Positions 37,331 to 47,326 of a DNA stretch of 64,000 bases are shown in pieces (within the stretch, counting starts at the first letter, position 1; each line of letters begins with the position of its first letter). This DNA is from Collimonas sp. OK307. Its GTDB lineage: Bacteria > Pseudomonadota > Gammaproteobacteria > Burkholderiales > Burkholderiaceae_D. The notes beneath the pieces were generated by a model. It did not search any database. It had not been told where the DNA came from and worked only from the letters and a program-made list of their open reading frames with translations. The DNA lies in NCBI RefSeq assembly GCF_900113705.1, contig NZ_FOQI01000003.1, positions 62,001-126,000 on the forward strand, read 5' to 3'. The position numbers and the translations under genes were made by a program.

Positions 37331-37762
37331 ATGAACTTCGGCTCCAGCTGGCAGCTATTTGCCCTTGGCTCTGCATTTTTCGCCGGCTTGACGGCGATCT
37401 TCGGCAAGTTCGGCGTGACCGGCATGAACTCCAACTTTGCCACCTTCATCCGCACCGTCGTCATCCTGTTCGTGATCGCCGGCATCGTCACCTTGCGCGA
37501 CGAATGGCAAAAGCCGGCGCTGGTCAGTCCCACCAACTGGCTGTTCCTGGTCTTGTCGGCAATCGCCACCGGCTTGTCCTGGCTGTGCTACTACCATGCG
37601 CTGCAAATCGGCCCGATCTCGAAGGTGGCTCCGATCGACAAACTCAGCGTCGCCTTCGCCATCGTGCTGGGCTTGCTGTTTGCCGGCGAACAGCTGACCT
37701 GGCCGGTAGCCATCGGCGGCTCGCTGATTGTGGCCGGATCGGTTGTGATTATCGCCTTTTAA
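37331..37762 (+). CDS. EamA-domain transporter, half-size
   Basis: 143 residues with about four to five transmembrane helices; one EamA domain rather than the usual two, so it probably works as a dimer. It starts MNFGSSWQLFALGSAFFAGL; GPISKVAPIDKLSVAFAIVL and FAGEQLTWPVAIGGSLIVAG are typical of this small DMT-type family. Substrate unknown. A GGGAG ribosome site precedes the ATG. It ends 8 bp before the stop of convergent pabB. Confidence 0.87.
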   Translation: MNFGSSWQLFALGSAFFAGLTAIFGKFGVTGMNSNFATFIRTVVILFVIAGIVTLRDEWQKPALVSPTNWLFLVLSAIATGLSWLCYYHALQIGPISKVAPIDKLSVAFAIVLGLLFAGEQLTWPVAIGGSLIVAGSVVIIAF

Positions 37763-37770
37763 CTAAAAAT

Positions 37771-39675
37771 TCAAGCTAGCTGCAACAGCCTTGCCGGCAT
37801 GGTTCCGCGTAAGGCGTTGCACACCATGATCTGCTCGGCGGCCAGCAAATCCTCCATGCGCAAACTGCGTTCGCTGGCATTCCATGCCGGATCGTTCAGC
37901 ACCACGCCGCGCATCACTCCCGGCAACAATCCCGATGTCAGCGGCGGCGTATACCAACGCCCGTCCAGTTTGAGGAAAACGTTGCTGCGGCCGCCCTCCG
38001 TCAACTCGCCTTCCTGATTGAAAAACAGCATATCGAAAGCGCCCAGCTGTTGCGCTTGTTGCCAGGCTTGATCATAGCGCTGCCGCACACTGGTTTTATG
38101 CCGCAGAAACAAGTCGCCGGATTGCATCGGCACCGGTGCGATCAATACACTGACAGGCGTTTCAAGGCTTCCCAGCTCCGCACTCTGCAGGTTGCAATTG
38201 CCATCTGCAGACAAGGTCAGCCGCAGCCGCTGAGGGCCTGTGGCCGGCAAACTCGCGCAATGCGCCTGCAGCGCCGCACGCAATATTTTGTCGTTATAGG
38301 GAAAACCGAAATAGACCGCGGAAGCCTGCAAACGCTGCAAATGCAAATCCAGATGACGGCAACCGTCCGCGTGGGTGGCGTAAATGGTTTCGAACAAGGA
38401 AAAATCGCCGCCCATGCCGGTCAGGAATTTTGCTTTCAATGCACATTCGTCATATTCCTCGGCTGCCACGCTGTCGTGCACGATACCGGCGCCGACGCCC
38501 ATCTCACCTCGGCGAATGCTGGCGCCATATAAGCCATCCCGCGCGGCCGCTTGCAGCCACAAGGTCCGGATCGGTACCGACAAACAGAAATCGCCAAACC
38601 GATGGCCCGCCTGCTCCGCATCGAACCAGCCTATCGCACCGGTGTACAGGCCGCGCGGATCGGGCTCCAGTTCATCAATGATTTGCATGGTGCGATGTTT
38701 AGGCGCGCCAGTAATCGAACCGCAGGGATACAGCGCCTGGATCACCGCGCTGAGGCTGACATCGTCACGCACCTGCGCCTGCACGGTGGAAGTCATTTGC
38801 AGCACGGTATTGAACTGCGTCACCTCGAATAATTGCGGTACACGCACCGAACCCGGGACGGCGATGCGCCCCAGGTCATTTCGCAGCAAATCGACAATCA
38901 TCAGGTTTTCCGCCAGATTCTTGGGATCCGCGGCGAGCGCCTTGGCAGCCAGGCGATCCTGCTCTGCGTTGCCGCTGGCGGCGGCGGTTCCTTTCATCGG
39001 ACGCGCAGTCAACACGCCTGCAGCATGCCGTACGAACAGTTCCGGCGACAGCGACACAACCGCAGCGCCGTCGGCTAGCTGGATCAGGCTGCCGTACGGC
39101 ACCGGCTGGCGCAGCCTCAGTTGTCGATACAGGGCGACAGGACTGCCGTAGACGTCGAAACGCAGGCGGTAGGTGTAATTCACCTGATAGGTATCGCCGG
39201 CTTCGATGTAGGCGTGAATCTTGGCGATGGCGGCAGCAAATTGCTCAGCGCTGACATTGGGCTGCAGGTTCGCGATGCCGGCGCCGGCTTCAGCCTGGTT
39301 TGATTCCGCTGCCTGGCGCTGTGCCAGCCACGCATCTACCTCGGCATCGTTCAAATGTTCGCAGTTGGAAAATAACAGAATTTGCGCCAAAGGCAGCGCC
39401 TGCACAACTTGCTGCCGAGGCCGGACATGCTGCAGACCAATCCCCAGCTCGTAAGTAAACAAGGTCACCGCGTGCAAACCTTCCCGCAAGGCTTGCTGCA
39501 TTTGTTCGATCAGCACCGGCAGCTGATCCGCCTCAAAACAATGCAGACTGCGGACGTTGCCAGTATACAAACGCGACAGGCACGACAACCGGGATGATTG
39601 CGACTGCGCAGCCGTCGCACTGCTGTCATCCAGCAATGCGAAACACTCGGTCGATGAGAGAGACGTGTTGATCAT
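37771..39675 (-). CDS. pabB: Fused aminodeoxychorismate synthase component I / aminodeoxychorismate lyase
   Basis: 634-residue bifunctional protein for p-aminobenzoate in folate synthesis. Residues 1-400 are PabB-like (YIEAGDTYQVNYTYRLRFDV; GTAAASGNAEQDRL; LYPCGSITGAPKHRTMQIID), converting chorismate and ammonia to aminodeoxychorismate. Residues 410-634 are the PLP-dependent lyase PabC (FETIYA; a Lys in RHKTSVRQRYDQAWQQA as likely Schiff base; GELTEGGRSNVFLKLDG). PabA glutaminase is not in view. Such fusions are common in Burkholderiales. Single gene, divergent from the DHA2 transporter. Confidence 0.92.
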   Translation of the reverse strand: MINTSLSSTECFALLDDSSATAAQSQSSRLSCLSRLYTGNVRSLHCFEADQLPVLIEQMQQALREGLHAVTLFTYELGIGLQHVRPRQQVVQALPLAQILLFSNCEHLNDAEVDAWLAQRQAAESNQAEAGAGIANLQPNVSAEQFAAAIAKIHAYIEAGDTYQVNYTYRLRFDVYGSPVALYRQLRLRQPVPYGSLIQLADGAAVVSLSPELFVRHAAGVLTARPMKGTAAASGNAEQDRLAAKALAADPKNLAENLMIVDLLRNDLGRIAVPGSVRVPQLFEVTQFNTVLQMTSTVQAQVRDDVSLSAVIQALYPCGSITGAPKHRTMQIIDELEPDPRGLYTGAIGWFDAEQAGHRFGDFCLSVPIRTLWLQAAARDGLYGASIRRGEMGVGAGIVHDSVAAEEYDECALKAKFLTGMGGDFSLFETIYATHADGCRHLDLHLQRLQASAVYFGFPYNDKILRAALQAHCASLPATGPQRLRLTLSADGNCNLQSAELGSLETPVSVLIAPVPMQSGDLFLRHKTSVRQRYDQAWQQAQQLGAFDMLFFNQEGELTEGGRSNVFLKLDGRWYTPPLTSGLLPGVMRGVVLNDPAWNASERSLRMEDLLAAEQIMVCNALRGTMPARLLQLA

Positions 39676-39752
39676 GATTCTTGAAAAATACGATGGATAG
39701 CCAGCGGAACAGCCTGCATGCTACCTGATCGGTGAGGGATAGTCTAAACCGC

Positions 39753-39758
39753 TATAAT
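39753..39758 (+). promoter_or_regulatory. Consensus -10 element upstream of the DHA2 transporter
   Basis: TATAAT is an exact sigma-70 -10 box, 62 bp before the ATG at 39820. The expected -35 at 39730 is poor (CGGTGA), so the promoter may need an activator. A transcript from here would begin with the hairpin at 39772. Confidence 0.4.
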
Positions 39759-39771
39759 TATGCTCTTTTAA

Positions 39772-39800
39772 GCAGGGTTGGCAGGCTTTCCTGCCCACCC
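39772..39800. repeat. Intergenic GGGTGGGCA-type hairpin, copy 3, in a 5' leader
   Basis: GGGTTGGCAGG (39775-39785), CTTT, CCTGCCCACCC (39790-39800): 11-bp arms with one mismatch. Same family as the copies at 7321, 37281 and 52270. It sits in the leader of the DHA2 transporter, 20 bp before the start codon. Confidence 0.65.
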
Positions 39801-39819
39801 GGCCCACCTACCGTCCCTC

Positions 39820-41211
39820 ATGGCCATATCCCGCGTCTTCCTCACGCCACTGATCGTGGCTTGCGCCTTGTTCATGGAAAACATGGACTCCACCGTGATC
39901 GCCACCTCGTTGCCGATGATGGCGCATGATATGGGAGAGAGTCCGATTGCGCTCAAGCTGGCGATGACTTCCTATCTGGTCAGCCTGGCGGTATTCATCC
40001 CCGTCAGCGGCTGGATGGCCGACCGCTTTGGCGCGCGCACGGTTTTCCGCAGTGCGATCGGAGTGTTCATGCTCGGTTCGATCCTGTGCGGCATATCCAA
40101 CACGCTGGCAGAATTTGTCTCAGCCCGTTTCCTGCAAGGGGTGGGCGGCGCCATGATGGTGCCGGTCGGACGACTGGTGATCTTGCGCACTACCTCCAAG
40201 GCGGAACTGGTGCGCGCCCTCAGCTACCTGACTATCCCGGCTTTGCTGGGCCCGGTGATCGGGCCACCGCTGGGCGGCTTCATCACCACCTATTTTCACT
40301 GGCGCTGGATCTTCTTCATCAATATTCCGATCAGCATTCTCGGCATTTACCTGGCTACCCGCTATATCGAGAACCTGCGCAGCGACGACACCGTTCCGCT
40401 CGACTGGATCGGCTTCCTGCTGTCTGCCATCGGCTGTTCGACACTGATGTTCGGCCTGGCCAGCGCCGGCCGCCACTTGGTCGCCGGCGATGTTTCGCTG
40501 ATTTGCGTGGTGGTCGGCACGGTCAGTTTGCTGGCGTACGTGTGGCATGCGTTCCGTACCCCGCATCCGCTGATCAACCTGCGGCTGCTGCAAATCCCTA
40601 CACTGCGCATGAACGTCTTCGGCGGTTCTCTGTTCCGCATCGGCGTGGGTGCGTTGCCGTTCTTGCTGCCGCTGCTGTTCCAGCTAGGCTTCGGCCTGAC
40701 GCCGTTCCAGTCCGGCCTGCTGACTTGTGCTTCGGCAGCAGGCGCCATTTTTGTCAAAACCATGACAACGACCGTGCTGAAAAAATTCGGCTTCAGGAGC
40801 GTGCTGGTCTATAACACGCTGCTTGGCGCGCTGTCGATGGCATTGTTCGGCGTGTTGAAAGTCGATTCGCCGCATATCTTCATCATCCTCATGCTGCTAT
40901 TGGGAGGCTGTGTGCGTTCGATGCAATTTACCAGCCTGAATGCCATTGCCTACGCTGAGATCGACCAGCGCCAGATGAGCCAGGCCACAAGTCTCACTAG
41001 CGTCGCCCAGCAACTGGCGATTGGCCTGGGCGTTACCGTCGGTGGCTTTGCGCTGCAGGTATCGAATCAGGTTCAGGGCCACGCGACGCTGGTCAGCGCC
41101 GATTTCTGGCCGGCGTTCCTGCTGATCGCCCTGATCGCTTTGGCTTCGCTGCCGTTTGCCTTGAAACTGCAGCCGGATGCCGGCGCGGAATTGTCAGGCC
41201 GCCGCGCTTGA
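39820..41211 (+). CDS. MFS multidrug transporter, DHA2 (EmrB/QacA) family
   Basis: 463 residues with about 14 transmembrane helices. Start at 39820 gives MAISRVFLTPLIVACALFME, followed by the family motif NMDSTVIATSLPMMAHDM (motif D1). The loop motif A-like GWMADRFGARTVF and motif C-like GPVIGPPLGGFI are present. These export drugs with proton exchange; the substrate is unknown. No EmrA-type adaptor next to it. An in-frame TTG at 39778 lies inside the hairpin and is not used here. Confidence 0.9.
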   Translation: MAISRVFLTPLIVACALFMENMDSTVIATSLPMMAHDMGESPIALKLAMTSYLVSLAVFIPVSGWMADRFGARTVFRSAIGVFMLGSILCGISNTLAEFVSARFLQGVGGAMMVPVGRLVILRTTSKAELVRALSYLTIPALLGPVIGPPLGGFITTYFHWRWIFFINIPISILGIYLATRYIENLRSDDTVPLDWIGFLLSAIGCSTLMFGLASAGRHLVAGDVSLICVVVGTVSLLAYVWHAFRTPHPLINLRLLQIPTLRMNVFGGSLFRIGVGALPFLLPLLFQLGFGLTPFQSGLLTCASAAGAIFVKTMTTTVLKKFGFRSVLVYNTLLGALSMALFGVLKVDSPHIFIILMLLLGGCVRSMQFTSLNAIAYAEIDQRQMSQATSLTSVAQQLAIGLGVTVGGFALQVSNQVQGHATLVSADFWPAFLLIALIALASLPFALKLQPDAGAELSGRRA

Positions 41212-41220
41212 TCCAGTAGA

Positions 41221-41240
41221 GCCCGGGTTAAAACCCGGGC
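41221..41240. terminator. Hairpin between convergent DHA2 transporter and tamB
   Basis: GCCCGGGTT (41221-41229), two A, AACCCGGGC (41232-41240): a perfect 9-bp stem 9 bases after the transporter stop and 6 bases beyond the tamB stop. No U-run, so a bidirectional end structure rather than a classic terminator. Confidence 0.6.
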
Positions 41241-41246
41241 CAGAAC

Positions 41247-44200
41247 CTAATCGAAACGCAAGTTGTACAAGACTTCAAGGCCGTTGATGGTGCCGCCGCG
41301 CATCACCATCGACCAGCGCCGTGAAAATTGCCAGGTCACTTTCAAGATGCTGGCAGCGCTGGTCAGGCTCTGCTCGTAACCCAGGTTGATTTTCTCGGTG
41401 ATGGCCTTGCCCAGGCTCACAACCTGCTCGTTCTCGATGCCGGAATCGCTGGAACCGATCGAGAATTCGTCAAAGCCGATACCCTGAGCAATCTTCTTGC
41501 CGCCGTAATTCCCCAGCAGCGCCAGCGCTTGCCCGGCGGCCTGACGCTGTCCCAGCGCGGAACTGTCGCTGCCATGGCCAAACATCAGCCAGGACAGTTT
41601 TTCCTCATCCGATACATTCGGCTCCGACACCAGTTTGACCCGCAGATTGGATGGATTGCCGGTAATCTCCGCCCCAGCCTCGACTTCCTGGTTGCGCTTC
41701 ATGGCGAGGATATTGATATTCGGATTGTCGATCGGCCCGTGGAAATTGATCAATCCGCGTTCAATCGCCAGCTTGCGGCCGAATACCTCGTAGCTTCCGC
41801 TTGCCACCCGAATCGTGCCGGTAGCGCGCAGCGGCTGGTAAGGCTCGCTACGAACCTGCATCGCGCCACGCAACAGGATATCGGCGCCGCTGCCGCGGAA
41901 ACGGAAATCGTTGCCGAAATCGACCTCCACATTCATCACCGGCGTCGCGCCGCCGGCCGGTTTCTCTGCGGCTTTGGCTAAACGTTCCTGTTCCGTCAAC
42001 GGCGTCGCGCGCGCTTTGACATCCTTACGCACGATGACCACGTCATCCCCCAGCACCGGCGCACTACTCTTCGGTAAATCGAACAAGGCGCTGTCAACGG
42101 TGAATTTGCCGTCCACGTGCAACTGTTCCTTGACGTTGGCAATCTTGGCCTGACCGGACACCATCAGCTGGCGATCCGGGCTGGCAAACAGTTGCAGGCG
42201 ATCGGCAATCACGCTGGCGGTCAGATCGGGATTGTCGTGGCCCAGCTGCAGCCTGCCGGAGGCGCGTATGGTGCCGTCGCCGCCGTGGAATTCCAATTGC
42301 TGCAAATCGACCACGTTGTTGGCCAGATTCAGGCGCGCAGTACCGTCTTTCAATTTGATTCCCTGGTCGAACAGGGTGACGGCAAGCTTGTCGCCTGTGA
42401 CTTTGCCTGACAACATCGGCTTGCCGAGCTGGCCGGCCAGATTCAGATCCAGCGCAAGGCTGCCGTCCAGCGCCACCTGTGGCCCGATCAGCGCGCCGAT
42501 GGGTTTCAGCTGCGGCACCTCCAATTTAGCCTGGCCGGACAAAGCCGAGCTGTCGCTGACAGTCCAGCTGCTGCCGTTACGCTGCAAAGCCAGCTGCAAT
42601 TGCGTATTCAAGGTACCGATCCTGGATGCCGCCAGCTGGCTATCCAGCTTGACCTGTCCGGACTGCAGGTCTGCACGCAGTTTCAACTCAGACAAACCCA
42701 GGCTGATATCGCCGCGCCCCGGATTGATCCGTAAATCGCCGCTGCGGCGGGCGATCTGCAGATAGCCCGCCAGATTCTCAGCCAGCGAAAAGTCCCAGCT
42801 GCTATCCAGCACCAGATCCGTCTTCAAAGGTAATTCCGGACCGCCGAATTCGCGCACCAAGCCAAGTATGGTTGCCACATTAAGCGCGTTGATGGCGCCG
42901 GCCGAACGAATTTTTCCATTATCGTAATTGAAATTCTTTAAATCGATTTGCGCATCTGCCACATTCAAACGCGTCGCACCAAGCACCAGGCGGCCGGCCT
43001 CGGCATTAATCGTCAACGGCGCCGCGAGACTGATGCGCGGCGCTCCCTGGTTTTGCAATTCGCTGAGCTGCCCGTGCCAGCCGTAACCTGCATTGCTCTC
43101 GCTCAGTTGTCCCTGCGCGGCCATGGTCAGATGCAAAGGCTTGCCACGCAGTGCGCCGCTAGTGTCCAGTTTCAAGGTATGCGCGCCATAGGTACCGGCC
43201 AGGTTCAGGTTCAATTTATCCAGCGCCATGTCGGTGCTGTGCAAGCCACGCCCCTCGACGCTGACAGCCAGCCGGTTATTGGCTGAATTCAGCCCGGCGT
43301 TCAAGTCTGCCTGCACATCGGCCTGCCCTGAAAGGCTGTCTATCCGATGTTCGCCGTAGGCTAATTTTTCGGCACGGTACGAAGCTTGTATATTCGGTTT
43401 TTGCATGGTGCCTCTGACCTGGCCGTCCAGATGCACGGCGCCGGAGAGGCCGATGCCCAGGCCCTGCAACTGCGGAGCATCGATTTTCAGGTCGAGGCGA
43501 TCGCCGGCGGCGCCAAAACTGCCCTTGGCCAGCAACTCGTTACCGGCCACCGACAATGCAACGTCGCTGGGCAACAAGCGCATCCCGGCCAGATTGAGCA
43601 CGCCATTACCGGTCATCGGCAATTGATCGTAGCGGCTATCCTTGATGACGAACTTGAGCTTCAGTTTCAGTTCGGGCGCCAGGTTGCCGCTGGCGTCGAT
43701 ATCCATATTGATATTTGCCGTCGTCGCCTGCGGGTGGGATTTGGCGCCTTTCGGCTGCGTGGCAGCATTGCTGTTGATCCAGAGGAAAGGATTGAAATCG
43801 CGCAAATTTCCTTTCACAGCGTAAGCCATGTCCGCATCGCGGCTCAAATTGCCGCTGATATCCAGATGTGCCGGTCCGGCCGCCAGTTGCGCCGTCTTGA
43901 CGGCAATCTGTTTGGCGTCGATCAGCGTTTCCAGTTTCGCCTGGTAGGTGGCGTCTGCCAGATTCAAGCTGATTTGCTGGCTTTCGGGCATCAACTTGAT
44001 ATTGACTGGCCCGCGCAGTTGCGACGGCTTCAATTTGCCATGCAAGGCTTGCAGATCCAGGCCGGCGATGTCGAAGTTGAATTCACCGTTGTTTTTATTT
44101 TTACCGTCGCTGTGGTATTCACCTTGGCCGCTGATGCTAGCGTTCTTCAATAATTTCAACTGCAGGCGGGATAACTGCTGGGTCCGGGTGTCCAGCTGCA

Positions 44201-45248
44201 ACTCAGCGCTGGCGCTGACCAGCGGCAAACGATCCTGATCCAAAGCACCTGCCATTGCGTTGGTAATCGTGATCGGGCCACTCACCGTCAGCGCCGCCAG
44301 ATCTATACTGGCTGATGCGCTCCCAGCAGCGTCAGCTGGCGGCGCCAATGGCTTCAGCGCCACCTGCAGGCTCAAATCGGCTTGCGGCGCACCGCTGCTG
44401 AACAGTTTCGGATTGATGTGCGTCGCGTTCAATTCAAGCTGCTGAAACGGAATGGGCGCAAACGGTGTTGCAGCAATCTTGGCAGTGCCGCTTAACTTGT
44501 CGCCGCGCGCGTTCAAGTCTATATTCAGCGCCGCCAGGTCGCCGGATAAGATCGCATCCAGTTGATATTTTTCTTTTTGGTATTCACCGCTCAACTCGGC
44601 TCCGCCACTCAGCGCATACGGTTGCACACCGTTCAAGCTGAGTTTCGCGCTGGCCTTGCCATACGGCGTGTCCAGCCGTTCCAGGAACAGATTGTGCTGT
44701 ATCCGGTCCGACTCGCCGTGCAATTGCAGATGACTCAGTTCGGTCGTGGTCAGGCCTTGGTGCAAAGACAGCTTGTTCAGCGAAATATCGTTGAGAACCA
44801 GTTGTAGCGGCAGTTCCAGGCTGGTCGGCATGACGGTCGGCTGCGGTGGTGTCGGCTCTAGCCGGGCATCGACATTACCGACATGCAGATAAGCGACCGT
44901 CAGCTTGAACGGTGACCGGCTAAGCTGCCACCTGGCATCGATGCGGTCAATCGTGTACTGCTGGGTAGCATCACGGTACACCAGATTGCGCAACTGCAAA
45001 CCGTCTGCCACAGTGCCACCGGCCAGCTGACCGGATAAATTACCGTGCATTGCCCAGGTGCCTAACTGCCACAAGGCCCGTGTGCCGGATTCTGAACGGA
45101 CGCCGAAAATTACCGCAGCAACAAGCAAAATCAACAGCATCAGGCATGCCGCAAGCGAGCGCCACAACCAACGCAAGCGGCTGCGGCCGCCGTCGGGACC
45201 TGGCGGCAGGCTGGTTGATTCTGGAGAGTTGGTTGCTGCCTGAGTCAT
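41247..45248 (-). CDS. tamB: Translocation and assembly module subunit TamB
   Basis: 1333-residue inner-membrane-anchored periplasmic protein of the AsmA-like/DUF490 family. With TamA it helps insert autotransporters and is thought to move lipids to the outer membrane. An N-terminal helix (WRSLAACLMLLILLVAAVIF, about residues 29-50) anchors it. The long middle is repetitive beta structure, and the C-terminal DUF490 domain has GSYEVFGRKLAIERGLINFH and PNINILAMKRNQEVEAGAEI. It begins 39 bp after tamA on the same strand, so the two are co-transcribed. Confidence 0.93.
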   Translation of the reverse strand: MTQAATNSPESTSLPPGPDGGRSRLRWLWRSLAACLMLLILLVAAVIFGVRSESGTRALWQLGTWAMHGNLSGQLAGGTVADGLQLRNLVYRDATQQYTIDRIDARWQLSRSPFKLTVAYLHVGNVDARLEPTPPQPTVMPTSLELPLQLVLNDISLNKLSLHQGLTTTELSHLQLHGESDRIQHNLFLERLDTPYGKASAKLSLNGVQPYALSGGAELSGEYQKEKYQLDAILSGDLAALNIDLNARGDKLSGTAKIAATPFAPIPFQQLELNATHINPKLFSSGAPQADLSLQVALKPLAPPADAAGSASASIDLAALTVSGPITITNAMAGALDQDRLPLVSASAELQLDTRTQQLSRLQLKLLKNASISGQGEYHSDGKNKNNGEFNFDIAGLDLQALHGKLKPSQLRGPVNIKLMPESQQISLNLADATYQAKLETLIDAKQIAVKTAQLAAGPAHLDISGNLSRDADMAYAVKGNLRDFNPFLWINSNAATQPKGAKSHPQATTANINMDIDASGNLAPELKLKLKFVIKDSRYDQLPMTGNGVLNLAGMRLLPSDVALSVAGNELLAKGSFGAAGDRLDLKIDAPQLQGLGIGLSGAVHLDGQVRGTMQKPNIQASYRAEKLAYGEHRIDSLSGQADVQADLNAGLNSANNRLAVSVEGRGLHSTDMALDKLNLNLAGTYGAHTLKLDTSGALRGKPLHLTMAAQGQLSESNAGYGWHGQLSELQNQGAPRISLAAPLTINAEAGRLVLGATRLNVADAQIDLKNFNYDNGKIRSAGAINALNVATILGLVREFGGPELPLKTDLVLDSSWDFSLAENLAGYLQIARRSGDLRINPGRGDISLGLSELKLRADLQSGQVKLDSQLAASRIGTLNTQLQLALQRNGSSWTVSDSSALSGQAKLEVPQLKPIGALIGPQVALDGSLALDLNLAGQLGKPMLSGKVTGDKLAVTLFDQGIKLKDGTARLNLANNVVDLQQLEFHGGDGTIRASGRLQLGHDNPDLTASVIADRLQLFASPDRQLMVSGQAKIANVKEQLHVDGKFTVDSALFDLPKSSAPVLGDDVVIVRKDVKARATPLTEQERLAKAAEKPAGGATPVMNVEVDFGNDFRFRGSGADILLRGAMQVRSEPYQPLRATGTIRVASGSYEVFGRKLAIERGLINFHGPIDNPNINILAMKRNQEVEAGAEITGNPSNLRVKLVSEPNVSDEEKLSWLMFGHGSDSSALGQRQAAGQALALLGNYGGKKIAQGIGFDEFSIGSSDSGIENEQVVSLGKAITEKINLGYEQSLTSAASILKVTWQFSRRWSMVMRGGTINGLEVLYNLRFD

Positions 45249-45287
45249 GCGTTCAATCTCTTGCGTTTGAGCTTAAAAAAGAAAAAA

Positions 45288-47078
45288 TCAGAAGGCGATG
45301 CCGAGCGAAATATGGGGCCGGAATTGTTTGGCCTGAACGCCATAGGCAAGGTCGAGATTCACAGTGCCGACCGGGCTCCGATAGCGTACGCCGACGCCGG
45401 TGCCGACCTTGGTAGACCTTTCTCCCCAACTATCGGTAGCACTGCCAATATCGTAAAACAAGGCGCCGCCCCATTGCTGGGTGAGCCAGTGCTGATATTC
45501 AGCGCTGCCGGTCACCATGTACTTGGTCGGATAGACGGTACCGTTTTGCGAATTGCCGATGCTGTCATAACTATAACCGCGTACCGATTCATTGCCGCCG
45601 GCGCGGAACAGCAAGGAAGCCGGCACCGAGGCGCTGGAACCGGCGGTAAATACGCCACCCAGTTCCGTACGCAAAATCACGACGTCGCGTTTTGCGACAG
45701 GGAAATATTGTTTATAACGGCCATCAGCACGGAAAAAAGTCTGGTCGGTCAGCAAACCCTTCAAGGCGAAGCCGGTTTGTATCGAAAAGATATGGCCGCT
45801 GCGCGGGAAAATGGGATCGTCGACAGCTCGCCGGACCCAGGCAAAACCGGGAACCAGGGCCTGATGCTCTCCCGGCCGAACCACGGTATTCGGCGGCAGG
45901 GTTGCACCGTCAATCTGCTGCAGGCGGTCGCGATAATAATCCAGGGTCAAGGCAGTATCATAATTCTCCAGCGAGCGCGCACGCTTGAGTCCGATTTTCA
46001 TGCTGCGCAAATCGACGCCTTGCAAGGTAGTCCTGTCATACGAACCGTTGACGCCGTTGACGAAACTGCGCGTATCCGGCGGCATCGACAAATCAAGCGA
46101 GCCGTATTGCCGGCGCTGTTCAATCTTGGTCTGGGCGTCGAACACCCACGCTTTGCCGAAAACATTGTAATTGGTGTACCGGCCCTGCACCTGTGCCCCG
46201 GTATCGGAAGCATAGCCAAGCCCGGTGCGCAGCCTCTGCGTCGGGAACTCGGTTACCTGGACATTGACTGGCGTTTCTTGCGCATGCGCCGGATCATCGT
46301 CAATGCTGACGATTACATTACCGAAGTATGGGGTGTTCTGGATCTGCCGCTGCAGCAACAGCAAACGGTCGACGCTGTATTCTTCTCCCACCTGCAAGGG
46401 ATTGACGTTCTCGATAATGCTGGCCGGATAACGTTTGGTGCCGGTGATATGCAACGCTCCCAATGTAAATCCGGGGCCGCTGTCATATTGCACCGAGAGT
46501 TCGGCGTCGTTGTCTTCAGGCGTGATCCGGGCTTCCGAACGGGCGATCCTGGCTGCCGGATAGCGCTTCTTGAGCAGCACCTGCAAGCCGTTCTCCTTGG
46601 CGGTCGCCCAGTCAGCCTGGCGAAACGGCTGGCCGGCCGGCAAACGCCAGTTCTGCTGTATCTGCAGCACACGCTCAGGCACCTCGGTAGCGGCGCTGCC
46701 GATCACATTGATGGTGGCGGCGGACACCATGGTGCGTTGTTGCGGATCGATTTTCAGGTGGATCGTCTTGATCTCGCCTGGCACTACCGTAACGGTGGTT
46801 TTAGGTGAGAAATAACCTTCGGTCGAAGTCAGTTGGGTGACGTGCTCGTCCACCGTGTCAATCAGGAATTTCAATTGATCTTCGCTCAAATCCTGGCGAT
46901 CCTTGTAACGCGACAGATCCAGATGCTGTTCAAGCAAGGCCTTTAATTCAGCCGGGGCTTCGATCTCGACCCGATACGTGGCGTTGGCGCTAATCGTACT
47001 CAGGCAGAGCAAGCCTAAAACCACGCCACAGGCAGATGGTTTCAACCAGCTTGAGGACATGCGGATACATTTCAGCAT
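45288..47078 (-). CDS. tamA: Autotransporter assembly factor TamA (Omp85 family)
   Basis: Outer-membrane protein of about 596 residues: signal peptide ending SANA, periplasmic POTRA domains (roughly 35-270), then a 16-strand barrel. The Omp85 motif is RAGGNESVRGYSYDSIG, the barrel closes with PVGTVNLDLAYGVQ, and the final residue is Phe (SLGIAF). Start uncertain: an ATG at 47078 has CAGG upstream; 47060 (ATG) and 47102 (GTG) are alternatives. Works with TamB encoded immediately downstream. Confidence 0.92.
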   Translation of the reverse strand: MLKCIRMSSSWLKPSACGVVLGLLCLSTISANATYRVEIEAPAELKALLEQHLDLSRYKDRQDLSEDQLKFLIDTVDEHVTQLTSTEGYFSPKTTVTVVPGEIKTIHLKIDPQQRTMVSAATINVIGSAATEVPERVLQIQQNWRLPAGQPFRQADWATAKENGLQVLLKKRYPAARIARSEARITPEDNDAELSVQYDSGPGFTLGALHITGTKRYPASIIENVNPLQVGEEYSVDRLLLLQRQIQNTPYFGNVIVSIDDDPAHAQETPVNVQVTEFPTQRLRTGLGYASDTGAQVQGRYTNYNVFGKAWVFDAQTKIEQRRQYGSLDLSMPPDTRSFVNGVNGSYDRTTLQGVDLRSMKIGLKRARSLENYDTALTLDYYRDRLQQIDGATLPPNTVVRPGEHQALVPGFAWVRRAVDDPIFPRSGHIFSIQTGFALKGLLTDQTFFRADGRYKQYFPVAKRDVVILRTELGGVFTAGSSASVPASLLFRAGGNESVRGYSYDSIGNSQNGTVYPTKYMVTGSAEYQHWLTQQWGGALFYDIGSATDSWGERSTKVGTGVGVRYRSPVGTVNLDLAYGVQAKQFRPHISLGIAF

Positions 47079-47326
47079 GCGTGGCAACCTGCAGATGAAC
47101 ACTGCATGTCAGTTTTTATCAGGAAAACCAGTAAGAGCATAAGCAGACGAAATGGCAGAAGCAACGGTAGCGGAGGATCATTTTAACAAACATTGTTTTT
47201 GTATTGCAAAAACGACATTACCCCTTTAACGTCATTGTATTGGATGCTCCGTTCCCATGGCGCGATGTAACATGATTTAACCTCGATTAATCAGGGTACA
47301 TCGGCCATCGGTTATCCAGCCAACAG

